Shown one piece after another: positions 16,901 through 23,742 of a stretch of 64,000 nucleotides of DNA. Source of the DNA: Nitrospira moscoviensis (GTDB lineage: Bacteria; Nitrospirota; Nitrospiria; Nitrospirales; Nitrospiraceae); contig NZ_CP011801.1 of NCBI RefSeq assembly GCF_001273775.1, positions 124,001-188,000 on the forward strand. The letters are read 5' to 3'. Every line of letters begins with the position of its first letter. Position 1 is the first letter of the stretch. The notes beneath the pieces are model-generated. The model had not been told where the DNA came from. It did not search any database and saw only the letters and a program-made list of their open reading frames with translations. Made by a program: the position numbers and the translations under genes.

Positions 16901-17126
16901 AGCTCCTCCAATTGAGGACGGCTTTGTCGGTAGCCTGTTGCACCGTGAGGGTTTTGGGCGTGGTCTGCAGAGTCGCCTGGCCGGCCGCCACCTGCCCGTC
17001 CGTCGGGAGCGCGGCGGCCACGGTGGGCAGTAGAATTTGAAGCGCAGCCAGCCAGCCGCACAGAACGCGGGACAGATACCCGTTTCTTAGTGTGAATCGA
17101 CGGCGGCGGATAGGTATCGCAATCAT
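10926..17126 (-). CDS. two-partner-secretion exoprotein (TpsA, filamentous-haemagglutinin-like)
   Basis: 2066 residues from the ATG at 17126; the frame is open further upstream but overlaps the transporter gene, so the internal start with a long basic signal peptide (about 1-40) is preferred. Residues 41-290 are the TPS secretion domain, with LNRVQGVDPSIILGRL and the hallmark NPNGI at 121-125. The remainder is Gly/Thr/Ala/Asn-rich and predicts a parallel beta-helix, with internal repeats listed separately. No toxin or adhesin domain is recognised at the C-terminus. The last 30 residues include a cysteine pair (CYPASAC). Its transporter lies directly upstream on the same strand. Confidence 0.9.
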   Translation of the reverse strand: MIAIPIRRRRFTLRNGYLSRVLCGWLAALQILLPTVAAALPTDGQVAAGQATLQTTPKTLTVQQATDKAVLNWRSFSIAADEAVRFVQPSATSIALNRVQGVDPSIILGRLEANGRLVLLNPNGILFGAGSQINVGGLLATTFQIRDEEFMAGHLLFAHDPLKELKTVVNRGAIHVSEHGFVVLAAPAVSNEGVIIANLGTALLASGRQLTVDLMGDGLIHYAVGDKVLEQMTGPDGQRVTSAVNNSGTIQADGGQVILRATASGDIFSSVVNQNGVIRARSLLNQGGMVRLDGGDSGLVHVTGTIDAAGTAGRVAVLGESIVMAGGAQIDVSGEAGGGTAIIGGNYRGAGPEQNAISTVVAPDVTITADAVTEGDGGTVVIWSDGHTGFGGSISAKGGQSGGNGGFVEVSGKSTLSFEGTVDTSAPAGHTGTLLLDPTDITISTAANSSITAGPTFTGTAATSNLNVTTLQTTLGTNNVIVDTTSPFASAGNITVSNPVTWASANSLELRAHNDITVNAGISATGLGVLRLFANQDGTGGGNVALNAAVSTRLGGIELSGVGISSLAAGTITTTGAANQNAGNVTITGTGAVSLAGAVTANGGAAGAGTPGRAGGTVSITGATGVTTGTVTANGSNGNGANQAGGSAGTITITNTTSGNLTTGALSARTGNANGTGAGGAAGSITVTQNNSAAGAFLRTGAINTTGAFNGNGGTVDLSSQSGLQFSGGATIQASGGTARPNTSGRSGGTITLSGRTVTTTGAITANGSSGNGANQAGGNAGTISIASNGALTTSSGAITASGGNAGGGNAAGGTAGTITIANNSSTTGNVITGALTARTGNAAGTGGAGAAGSITVTQSNATAGATLQTAAINTSGGTKGPGGAVQLNSASNVNVISTITSSGGAAAAGGTHAGAAAGNVTITGVNRTVAGVITANGGAGVGTNQSGGNAGAVSITGAGSSATGAITVRTGAATGAGAGGVVGSITLSGTTVSSGALNSSGQANGHGGNVSVSATTGAAALATITTSGGAANAGTTGRNAGTVAVTSAGNASMTTITANGGNGNGAGQAGGTGANVSVTSSGGNVTVGAISAIGGNGLAGNANGGNGGAVSLDAGGAAPTVTHANITTTGGNRSGTGTAGSGGTVTVADAALLSANTTVTASGGSAGLGTGGNVIFGSTVNGNAAGRTLTVNTNGQTTFSGAVGGTMPLASLTSNATGTIRVGGNVTTTGTQTYNDPLTLLGDSVMTGTTPTFGSTVNGNGFNLTLNFSGTTTINGANFTNINNFAGGNGGTTTLTGGFMTLGSQTYSDAVTLTGTTTLTSSGGQAITFTSTLNGAQALTLNTAGTTTFGGSVGGTTPLAGLTANAGGTTAITGGSVRTSGNQTYNDNVTMNQATTLTSTGGAVTFGGNVTNTSPGAGITVDAPTINLTGGTTIATTADGPVNFFTDTFNPNGAGVNIGTGTLSLAPNVLTRTIEFGDVNTGRVTDVYYGSTFGSVTAGSVTIGRPAHTGNIFVTGVAAAPSATNIVNGGAGSITFETTPYVSGNNPVGALSGSGGISLGSNLTVGTGTLRLTTTGAITQTAGTVTAETAGLSAATGISLPQPANNVTTLAAQTAAGNLAFTEVNGFTIGSVAATADGFHPAITGLTAGAGTITLQSGGPVTQTQRLLASTLSLQGSGPYTLTHASNDVTTLVANTTGNVQYTDANALLLGTSTVTGNFDVATSGSIMQTGAVGVTGATTLAAGAANDITLTNGGNDFGTIGVTSGNNVALTDANALTLNASAVTGTFTANAADLTVGGTVASTGGNLTLAATNSVTQLAGLTVNGANTITVTASGGPITMAAGATSSSGTGSITYTAGTDVTLGSLTTGGSVNVLANGGSVLSATGSGTNVTAGSNSTLQAFNGVVGTQAAPVTVDVNLGTLSIRATSAIAGISAFLTGTVLPTNTLTVLSVPPGAICFNGCPVVSNGAARFFSQATGVFAYLNRDAIVPAYYLDPSGAAQISQITAEYVPPTVLAETSVSVDGSTQSVAREIPPCYPASACKPGATILTAPADEQDPESPAAK
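12900..13450 (-). repeat. coding repeats in TpsA: QTYxD modules
   Basis: GTQTYNDPLTL, GSQTYSDAVTL and GNQTYNDNVTM recur at roughly 220-240 bp spacing, each followed by TxTS/TGTT and a G-F-G-S-T-V or similar strand. Together they form a second, distinct beta-repeat block downstream of the TANG modules. Confidence 0.65.
13913..15232 (-). repeat. coding repeats in TpsA: four TANG..NQAGG supermodules
   Basis: The motif TANGSNGNGANQAGG and close variants are encoded near 15197-15232, 14790-14840, 14283-14325 and 13913-13960. Each precedes a GTITI-like strand, and the units are spaced roughly 370-510 bp. They are in-frame beta-helix modules, probably spread by unequal exchange. Confidence 0.7.
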
Positions 17127-17202
17127 GTGGATCCAAGTGTCGCAGACCAAGGGTCGGCGCGCATTCCACCAAAGGTCTGCCTCGAAAGGGGCATTTCGCA
17201 CC

Positions 17203-18870
17203 CTAGAACCGCGCCGTGGCTTGCAGATAAAAGATGGGTGATCGGTCACCCGCCACGGTCCCTCCGTTGGGCTTCGGCCCCAAGGGGAACCCGACATCGC
17301 ATCGCAGGTGTAAGAGATAGTATGGCAACTCGGTTTGAATCCCTACGCCGGCCCCCGTCAAGCTGCTGGAGGCCTGTTCACCCGGCTGCGGATTCCGAAG
17401 ACGTCCAGCCGCATGGTCGATAAAAATGGCTCCCTGCGTGGCAGGCAGGAGGGACGGCAGCAGGGGAATCCGGGTTTCCGCCGTGGCCGTGTAGCCTTCG
17501 TCCACGAACCGTTCTCCCAGCTGGTACCCCCGAACCGAATCCGGTCCTCCGAGCAACATCTGCTCGATCACCACCAGCGGCCCGGTCGTGATCTGCCCGG
17601 TTCCCTTGACGATCAGTAAGACATCGTGGCCCAAGCTCTGAATGCGCCCTGCGGCCACTGCGCCCTTGGTAAACCGATTATCGGCGCCTTGCCTGGTGGT
17701 CAGGGCCGCATGGTTGTCCATCGCGCCCAGCACTTCCCCGAGTCCCTGAAAGCCGTAAAACGACACATAGCTCCGGCCGGACAAATCCAACCGATCGTAG
17801 TTGACGCCCACCTTCGCCATCCGCACCTGATCGTTGCCCACCAGGTCCCCCAGCACGAAGAGGCGATTGTCTTTGGAGGAGAATCCGATGTCGACGAGCA
17901 ACGACTGAAACCGGGTTTTGATGAAGGGATGGGTGACCGAGATGTCATAGGTCTTGATCCGGCCCCGGATCTGGAGCGCCGCGAGCTCGGCTCCCACGTC
18001 GAACCGGCCGGCGGAGCCGCCCAGCACCAGCTTGGTCCCGTGCACGCCCAGCGGAAGCGCATAGCCGCCGATCAGAAATTGCAGGCGGTCCGGATGATCT
18101 CCTATGATCCCGTTGAAATTGAAGACCGCTCCGTCGAACAGCGCGTTGCCCACTTCGACGCCGGCGCCGAACCGATTGCGCGAGATGTTGTTGAAACCGA
18201 AGTTGTTGTAGTCCAGCGTGGCGTGGATCGGCCGGCGGTCTTCGACCTGGGCCACGATGTTGGTGCTCCCGGTGGAGCGGCCGGGCTCCAGAACAGCCGA
18301 CACCTTCAAATCCGGATAGTCGTTCAGCAACAGAAGGGCCCGCTCCAACGCCACGTTCCGAATGACCCCTTCTTCCATGGCTTCCGCGAAGCTGCCGCGG
18401 ATGAAGTCCAGGGAGTAATGGCGGTGGCCCGTGACGGAAATGTCTCCGAGCCGGCCTTCCAGGATCGCGATGGTGACCACGCCGAACTTGATGTCTTGCT
18501 GCGGAATGTAGGCGTTGGCGAGGGTATAGCCCTTCCGGCGATAGTAGGCGGCCACTTGCTCGGCCGCCGCTTCGAGCCCCGACAGGTCCAAGCTCCGGCC
18601 GACATAGGGTTGCGTGACCACCTCCAGATCTTCGGACGAGACGGCCGTGTTGCCGGAGAATGAAAAGCCTTTGACGAGAAGGGTCGAGGAAGGTTGAGCG
18701 TCCCGGACGCCCCACGTGGCGTCGAACGACAGAGCCAGGAGGATCACGATCAGTACGAGGCGTTTCCATCGGGTCCGCACGGTGCGCGCCGTCTGATGCC
18801 CCGGCTCAAGTTGACAGAAGCCGGTACCGATACGACAATGGGGGCCGCTCAGCCGCTGCGAAGGGGTCAT
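17203..18870 (-). CDS. two-partner-secretion outer-membrane transporter (TpsB, FhaC/ShlB family)
   Basis: 555 residues from an ATG at 18870; a GTG at 18780 (about 525 residues) is a good alternative, since the residues before the hydrophobic signal segment (RLVLIVILLALSF) are unusually long. POTRA-type domains span about 65-215 (GFSFSGNTAVSSEDLEVV; GYTLANAYIPQQDIKFGVV). The 16-strand barrel follows, with the family motif VRGYQLGERF at 446-455 and a terminal phenylalanine as signal for barrel assembly. It exports the exoprotein encoded immediately downstream. The two genes are 76 bp apart. Confidence 0.9.
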   Translation of the reverse strand: MTPSQRLSGPHCRIGTGFCQLEPGHQTARTVRTRWKRLVLIVILLALSFDATWGVRDAQPSSTLLVKGFSFSGNTAVSSEDLEVVTQPYVGRSLDLSGLEAAAEQVAAYYRRKGYTLANAYIPQQDIKFGVVTIAILEGRLGDISVTGHRHYSLDFIRGSFAEAMEEGVIRNVALERALLLLNDYPDLKVSAVLEPGRSTGSTNIVAQVEDRRPIHATLDYNNFGFNNISRNRFGAGVEVGNALFDGAVFNFNGIIGDHPDRLQFLIGGYALPLGVHGTKLVLGGSAGRFDVGAELAALQIRGRIKTYDISVTHPFIKTRFQSLLVDIGFSSKDNRLFVLGDLVGNDQVRMAKVGVNYDRLDLSGRSYVSFYGFQGLGEVLGAMDNHAALTTRQGADNRFTKGAVAAGRIQSLGHDVLLIVKGTGQITTGPLVVIEQMLLGGPDSVRGYQLGERFVDEGYTATAETRIPLLPSLLPATQGAIFIDHAAGRLRNPQPGEQASSSLTGAGVGIQTELPYYLLHLRCDVGFPLGPKPNGGTVAGDRSPIFYLQATARF

Positions 18871-18873
18871 CGT

Positions 18874-19089
18874 ATGAGGCCGTGTCTCCGCATGGGGTGG
18901 CTCCTTCTATCGTTCGCCTCTCTGCTGGGCGCTGGGTTCGCCGGCTGCGCCGTCCATCCCGACCCGTCGCGGGAGCCGCGCGCGCTCACGCCCGACCAGC
19001 AGGAACAACCGCCGGAAGACATCGAACGGACTCCTCCGCCGAGGCGGCCATCCACCACGTGTCCCCCCGCGATGAAGGGCTCCTGCTGA
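18874..19089 (+). CDS. small lipoprotein, divergent from tpsB
   Basis: 71 residues from the ATG at 18874. The N-terminus is a lipoprotein signal: MRPCLRMGWLLLSFASLLG then FAGC, with the acylated cysteine at residue 25. The mature part is short, proline-rich and disordered (PPEDIERTPPPRRPSTTCPP). An AAGGGG site lies about nine bases upstream. If tpsB starts at 18870, the two divergent genes nearly abut with no room for promoters, so one of the starts is doubtful. Function unknown. Confidence 0.5.
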   Translation: MRPCLRMGWLLLSFASLLGAGFAGCAVHPDPSREPRALTPDQQEQPPEDIERTPPPRRPSTTCPPAMKGSC

Positions 19090-19192
19090 CAGGAATGCTG
19101 AAAAAATCCGCCGGCGCCACCGCGCCCGCATCTACGCATTGACCCTAGCCCGGAAGCCTCGTTCGGTCAACGAATATGCCGGAAAAGAACGG

Positions 19193-19221
19193 TTCACTCG
19201 GAGGCGGCCTCTGTGTACAAT
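19193..19221 (+). promoter_or_regulatory. promoter for pyrE
   Basis: TTCACT (19193-19198) and TACAAT (19216-19221) are spaced by 17 bp, about 33 bp before the GTG start. Sigma-70-like in layout. Confidence 0.5.
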
Positions 19222-19253
19222 ACCGCGCTCGTTCACTCGACAGAGGAGGCGTC

Positions 19254-19826
19254 GTGCGCGACCAATTAGCGAAGGCTTTCCATGCAACCCAGTCGTTCAG
19301 GTGGGATCCTGAACGGGGGTTCAAGCTGGCGTCGGGCCTCACGAGCCCGTTTTACGTGGACTGCCGCTCGCTCATGGCCTATCCCGCCGCCCGCCGGCTC
19401 GTCGCCAGCCTGGCCTATGACGCCTTGCGTCCGGTGGAGCTCGATTGCCTGGGCGGGCTGGAGATCGGCGCGATTTCCATCGCCACGACGATCTCGGATT
19501 TTGCCTTCGCGGCTCAGCCGTCGCGCGACTGGCGGACCTTCGTCGTGCGGAAGCAGGCGAAGGATCACGGGCTTGGCAAACTGATCGAGGGCGCATTCCG
19601 TCCGGGCGAGCGCGCCGTGATCGTGGATGATGTGCTCACGAGCGGCGGGTCGTTGCTCAAGGCGGTGGCGGCCGCGCGGGGCGCCGGATTGACCGTCAGC
19701 CACGCGTTGGTCATCGTGGATCGCAAGGAGCAGGAGGGCCGGAAGAAGGTGGAGGCGGAGGGACTGACTCTGCTCAGCCTGCTGACGATCGACGACTTGA
19801 TCCGGCAGCAGCCCGCCAAGGTGTGA
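19254..19826 (+). CDS. pyrE: orotate phosphoribosyltransferase
   Basis: 190 residues from a GTG at 19254, chosen because AGAGGAGG lies five bases upstream; the frame is open upstream without homology. Motifs: FKLASGLTSPFYVDCRSLMAYP (orotate-binding loop, about 23-44), VVRKQAKDHG (98-106, catalytic lysines) and the PRPP loop VIVDDVLTSGGS (122-133). It converts orotate and PRPP to OMP in pyrimidine synthesis. No other pyr genes are near. Confidence 0.9.
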   Translation: MRDQLAKAFHATQSFRWDPERGFKLASGLTSPFYVDCRSLMAYPAARRLVASLAYDALRPVELDCLGGLEIGAISIATTISDFAFAAQPSRDWRTFVVRKQAKDHGLGKLIEGAFRPGERAVIVDDVLTSGGSLLKAVAAARGAGLTVSHALVIVDRKEQEGRKKVEAEGLTLLSLLTIDDLIRQQPAKV

Positions 19827-19853
19827 GGGTCGAACGCAGGTCGCGATGCGGAA

Positions 19854-20165
19854 TCACTTACACTGAAACTGAATGCCCCAGCGGCGCTCCTGAACGATGT
19901 CCTGCGCTCCCTCGATCGGATTCGCCATCCGCACGCGGCCCTTCGCTTCTCCCTCGCGGACGATACTGTAGCCGCCGCCGCACTTGTCTCTCATCAGGCC
20001 GAGCGCGTCCTTGCGGAACGAAGACAGCAGCGCCCCCTGTTCCCTCTTGAAGGGATAAACCACGACGCCGCCACGGTCATGCTCCTGCACCAGCTTCGCC
20101 CCGTCGGCGCAGCCGGCCAGCAGGGCCGCCGCAATCGCCAAGAGAGATCTTGACCAGGCTTTCAT
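19854..20165 (-). CDS. small lipoprotein of unknown function
   Basis: 103 residues. The signal peptide ends in the lipobox LLAGC (C19), and the mature part is VVVYPFKREQGALLSSFRKDALGLM followed by Gly/Arg-rich strands ending CGGGYSIVREGEAKG...RWGIQFQC. Two further cysteines could form a disulfide. No family name is known to me. It is convergent with pyrE and divergent from the rhodanese gene. Confidence 0.7.
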   Translation of the reverse strand: MKAWSRSLLAIAAALLAGCADGAKLVQEHDRGGVVVYPFKREQGALLSSFRKDALGLMRDKCGGGYSIVREGEAKGRVRMANPIEGAQDIVQERRWGIQFQCK

Positions 20166-20228
20166 ACGGTTCCTATCATGGTTTCAAGCATGTGTGATGC
20201 CAACCATACGTCGGACGAAGGAGGCTCT

Positions 20229-20657
20229 ATGAACACGCTCAAAGTTCTTCTCGCCGGATGTCTGGTGACCGGCAGCCTGCTGTGGGGCGGCGGCGCCTGG
20301 TCGTACCATTCCTACCTGTTGACTGTCCAGCAGTTGCAAGCCGGGTTAGCGAAAGCCCTGTCTCCCGACAAGAAGGGTTTCGTCCTGGTCGACGTGCGCT
20401 CGCCGGAGGAACATGTCACCGGCGTCATTCCCGGCACGGATTTGAATATCGACTTCAGAGAAATCAAGACACGCCACCGGGAAATCGGCGCACAACCGAA
20501 CGACCATATTGTGGTCTATTGCCAATCCGGACACCGCAGCAACATCGCCGCCGAGACGCTCGCGGACTTGGGCTATCGCCACGTGTATAACGTGCAGGGC
20601 AGCATGAACGCCTGGATGGAAGCGGGCTATCCCGTCGAACGTCCCCGCCGTTCATAA
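20229..20657 (+). CDS. secreted rhodanese-domain protein
   Basis: 142 residues from the ATG at 20229, preceded by GAAGGAGG. Residues 1-26 are a hydrophobic signal or anchor. The rhodanese fold spans about 32-138, with LVDVRSPEEHVTGVIPG and the active loop CQSGHRS (nucleophile C98). It could carry sulfane sulfur or act on oxidised sulfur in the periplasm. No partner gene is beside it. An LAGC sequence at residues 8-11 resembles a lipobox but comes very early, so lipidation is doubtful. Confidence 0.85.
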   Translation: MNTLKVLLAGCLVTGSLLWGGGAWSYHSYLLTVQQLQAGLAKALSPDKKGFVLVDVRSPEEHVTGVIPGTDLNIDFREIKTRHREIGAQPNDHIVVYCQSGHRSNIAAETLADLGYRHVYNVQGSMNAWMEAGYPVERPRRS

Positions 20658-20667
20658 GTTACCAGTG

Positions 20668-20749
20668 GAAACGCTTAAACGGTTCGTCCGGACGGGCGCG
20701 AGATGGTGAGCGTCCGGCGTCTTCGGCCGGAGAGCCGTTTCAGCGTTTC
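20668..20749. terminator. large imperfect palindrome between convergent genes
   Basis: An 18-bp arm at 20668-20685 is inverted at 20732-20749 with two mismatches, around a 46-bp GC-rich centre that can itself pair. It lies between the convergent rhodanese and NAGPA-like genes and touches the stop codon of the latter. It probably serves as a bidirectional terminator or belongs to a repeat family. Confidence 0.55.
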
Positions 20750-21594
20750 TATCGTGGGCTGATGCCGATGACCGCGGGTAGCGGGATGTGAATCGCCGTC
20801 GTGCCGGCGAAGAGGGATTTCCATGCCGAGGGGCCCTGCCCGCGTCCTTTCCACAGGGATTCAGGGATCAGTAAGTCCGACGAGGAACCGCCGTCCATGG
20901 CCATGACTTGACGGATGAAGGGAAGCCCGTCCTTCATACAGGCCCCGAGATCGTAGAGCGTGACCGGGTCCAGGCTCTTGAAGACCAGAATGTGCCCGCC
21001 GGCGGTTTCTGCGACCACCGTCTGAAACGCCCGCTTTCCTGTCTGCCGGACGCGGACGTGTCCGTCTCGGTCCAGCAGCATGAGGGCTTGCGCCGCTTCT
21101 TTGTAGGCGGGCCGGTGTTCATCGAACGCATCCACCGAGAGATCGAGCACCCCCGCATGTCGGCCGTCCCGAGTCGTCGGTTCAGCGACGAACAGTCCCT
21201 GCCAGGTGGTATGGCGCCGACCGCTCAAGGGACGACCGTCTTTGTACAGCAGGCCGAGGTACGAAAAGTTTTCGCGAAAGAGCCCCGCATTGAACAGCAG
21301 ATGGTGGCCCGTCCGCTTCTGCCATTCCTCGATCGTCGGCGGTTGGTCCAGCCCTTCCTGCCCGTAGAAGTGGACGGAGAAACGGTAGCGCGCCGGATCG
21401 ATGTCCGCCACCAACGTAGGGGGAACCTCCGCGCAGATCGCCCCCGGTTTCCAGACGGAGACGGCGAGTCCTTCGGCCAGCCGCTCCCACTGAAGGTCGT
21501 GAGCCGTCGCGATCTTCGGACACAGGCAGGCGATGCCTAGCAGACAGCGGAGTGTGAGGAGTACGGCCGGCTGTATGCGGGCTGATGGGCGCAT
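20749..21594 (-). CDS. phosphodiester glycosidase (NAGPA/DUF2233) family protein
   Basis: 281 residues from the ATG at 21594; a start 36 bases earlier is possible. A signal peptide covers about 1-32. Motifs typical of the NAGPA fold: HLLFNAGLFRENFSYLG, HTTWQGLFVA and DGGSSSDLLIP near the end, with paired Asp/Gly in the active loop (MAMDGGSS). The family cleaves phosphodiester-linked sugars or other sugar linkages; the bacterial substrates are mostly unknown. It probably acts in the periplasm. Gene order does not indicate its target. Confidence 0.75.
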   Translation of the reverse strand: MRPSARIQPAVLLTLRCLLGIACLCPKIATAHDLQWERLAEGLAVSVWKPGAICAEVPPTLVADIDPARYRFSVHFYGQEGLDQPPTIEEWQKRTGHHLLFNAGLFRENFSYLGLLYKDGRPLSGRRHTTWQGLFVAEPTTRDGRHAGVLDLSVDAFDEHRPAYKEAAQALMLLDRDGHVRVRQTGKRAFQTVVAETAGGHILVFKSLDPVTLYDLGACMKDGLPFIRQVMAMDGGSSSDLLIPESLWKGRGQGPSAWKSLFAGTTAIHIPLPAVIGISPR

Positions 21595-21633
21595 GGGGTC
21601 GTGCGATTCAGGTTCGCGGGAACGGCCCACTCC

Positions 21634-23268
21634 TCACCGTCGATCGGCATGCGAGGCCGGGCGGGACCTCTGGTTGGATGGGCGGTGCGATCCGTTGGCG
21701 CCGGCCGGTTGCGCATCGAGCAGCTCGCGGACCGCCTTGGCCACGACTTCCGGCGTGAAGGGCTTTTGCAGATAGGTGCTGGCCTGATCCCCTGCCCCGA
21801 GACCCACGTCGTCCGTGTACCCGGAGACAAACAGCAATTTCAGCTCCGGCTTGATCACGCGGAGGTGCTGCGCCAGCTCCTTGCCGCTCATCCCCGGCAT
21901 CACCACGTCGGTCAGCAGCAGCTGCAGCGACCCCATATGCTGCGTCGCGACCATGCAGGCTTCCAGCCCATCTTTGGCCTCCAGCACTTCATAGCCGAGC
22001 TTCCGCAGCTCGTCGCGAACCAGCTCCCGGACGCTCGCATCGTCTTCGGCGACCAAGATCGTTTCATGGCCTCTGACGGACGTGCGCGGCGCGGCGAGGG
22101 ACGCCGCGGTTTCGGCTTCGGCGGTGACGCTGGGCAGATAGACGTCGAAGCGCGTCCCCTTGCCCACGGTGCTGATCACGTCCAACCCGCCGCCCGCCTG
22201 GGTGACGATGCCGAAGACCGTGGACAGTCCGAGCCCCGTCCCCTTGCCTTCGGCTTTCGTCGTGAAGAAGGGCTCGAAAATGTGAGCCTGCACGTCGGGC
22301 AGCATGCCGTGGCCCGTGTCGCTCACCGAGAGCCGGACGTAGGGGCCGGGCGGCAGAGGGCTCACGTGGTACACGGGGGTGCGGCCGAGGTTCGCCGAGG
22401 CGGTTTCGATGATCAGTGTGCCGCCGTTCGGCATGGCGTCGCGGGCATTGACCACCAGGTTCATGAGCACCTGTTCCAGCTGGGCCGGGTCCGCTTTCAC
22501 GCGCAGATTTTCCGGGCTGAGCTTGAAGCGGCATTCGATGTCCTCGCCGATCAACCGCCTGAGCATCGATTCAAAGTTGGCAATGATGGGGTTGAGGCCG
22601 AGGACTTTCGGTTCGGACGGCTGCTTGCGGCTGAACGTCAACAATTGCCGGATCAGCGTGGCGGCCCGGTCGCCGGCCTTTTGCATCTCCTCGATCTTGC
22701 TTCGCAGCGGATGGGCCGATCCCATCTCGCTCAAGAGCACTTGGCTGTGCCCCATGATGACCGTCAACAGGTTGTTGAAGTCATGAGCCAGACCGCCCGC
22801 GAGGCGGCCGACGGCTTCCATTTTTTGCGCTTGCCGGAGCTGCTTCTCGCTTTGCCGCAGGGCCTCTTCGACGCGCATCCGCTCCGCGCGGTCGTGGAGC
22901 TCCCGCAGGGCCCGTTGCACCGACGGCACGAGCCGCCCGAGCCGCTGCTTGAGAATGTAGTCGGTCGCCCCGCGATGCATGGCGTCGATCGCCAGCTCTT
23001 CTCCGAGCGTGGCCGACACGAAGATGAACGGAATCTCCGGGCATATCTTGCGGGCCAAGGCCAGCGCCGTGATGCCGTCGAAGCCCGGGAGGGAATAGTC
23101 CGCCAGGATCATGTCGATGCCGCCGGCTTTCAGCGCGGCGACGAACGCCTCCCGCCCCTCGACGCGCACGGCCTCGCAGGCGATGCCGCCCTCCGCCAAC
23201 GTCGCGGCGATCAGCTCGGCATCGACGGGATTGTCCTCAAGCTGCAGGATTCTGAGCGGTGCAGCCAC
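21634..23268 (-). CDS. hybrid histidine kinase, REC-HisKA-HATPase-REC
   Basis: 544 residues, no membrane span. An N-terminal receiver domain (phospho-acceptor D57 in LADYSLPGFDG) is followed by a coiled segment, a dimerisation and phospho-acceptor helix (H162 in GGLAHDFNNLLTV), an ATPase domain with NARDAMPNGG, DTGHGM and GTGLGLSTVFG, and a second receiver at about 408-525 (LLLTDVVMPGMSG). A soluble kinase with receivers at both ends relays rather than senses directly. It stands 17 bp downstream of the CheY-like gene and probably completes the phosphorelay with it and the CHASE3 kinase. Confidence 0.92.
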   Translation of the reverse strand: MAAPLRILQLEDNPVDAELIAATLAEGGIACEAVRVEGREAFVAALKAGGIDMILADYSLPGFDGITALALARKICPEIPFIFVSATLGEELAIDAMHRGATDYILKQRLGRLVPSVQRALRELHDRAERMRVEEALRQSEKQLRQAQKMEAVGRLAGGLAHDFNNLLTVIMGHSQVLLSEMGSAHPLRSKIEEMQKAGDRAATLIRQLLTFSRKQPSEPKVLGLNPIIANFESMLRRLIGEDIECRFKLSPENLRVKADPAQLEQVLMNLVVNARDAMPNGGTLIIETASANLGRTPVYHVSPLPPGPYVRLSVSDTGHGMLPDVQAHIFEPFFTTKAEGKGTGLGLSTVFGIVTQAGGGLDVISTVGKGTRFDVYLPSVTAEAETAASLAAPRTSVRGHETILVAEDDASVRELVRDELRKLGYEVLEAKDGLEACMVATQHMGSLQLLLTDVVMPGMSGKELAQHLRVIKPELKLLFVSGYTDDVGLGAGDQASTYLQKPFTPEVVAKAVRELLDAQPAGANGSHRPSNQRSRPASHADRR

Positions 23269-23286
23269 GGAACCTCGATCGGCGGG

Positions 23287-23742
23287 TTAGCGACTCGAGC
23301 AGGATCCTTCCGGAGGCGGCTCGTTGATCATGCCCCAGAACGTGCCCAGTTCTTTCACGGCGGACAAAAATTGATGGAACTCGACCGGCTTGACCACATA
23401 GGCGTTGGCGCCCAAGGCGTAACTTTCGGCCAGGTCTCGTTCTTCCCGCGACGACGTGAGCATGACGACGGGAATCGGACGCAGATTACTATCGGCCTTG
23501 ATCGTGCGCAAGACCTCCAGTCCGTTGACTTTCGGCATCTTGAGGTCGAGAAACACGACGGCCGGGTTGCCTTTGAGGCGGGACTTGAATTGCCCGCGGC
23601 AATAGAGATAGTCCAGCACCTCCGCGCCGTCGTGGCACAGGACGACCTTGTCGGAAATGTGCTGCTCTTCCATGGCCGCCAGCGCCAGCTCGGCGTCGCG
23701 CGGGTTGTCTTCGGCCAGCAGGATCGGCTTGACGGCGGTCAT
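23287..23742 (-). CDS. single-domain response regulator (Rcp1/CheY-like)
   Basis: 151 residues: one receiver domain with acidic pocket E11/D12, phospho-acceptor D66 in VVFLDLKMPKVNGLEV, T/S in MLTSS and K in VVKPVEF. The DGAEVLDYLY region is typical of Rcp1-type regulators that partner phytochrome-like kinases. Its start codon overlaps the stop of the upstream kinase gene (ATGA), so the two are a cognate pair. There is no output domain, so it acts by protein contact or phosphorelay. Confidence 0.92.
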   Translation of the reverse strand: MTAVKPILLAEDNPRDAELALAAMEEQHISDKVVLCHDGAEVLDYLYCRGQFKSRLKGNPAVVFLDLKMPKVNGLEVLRTIKADSNLRPIPVVMLTSSREERDLAESYALGANAYVVKPVEFHQFLSAVKELGTFWGMINEPPPEGSCSSR

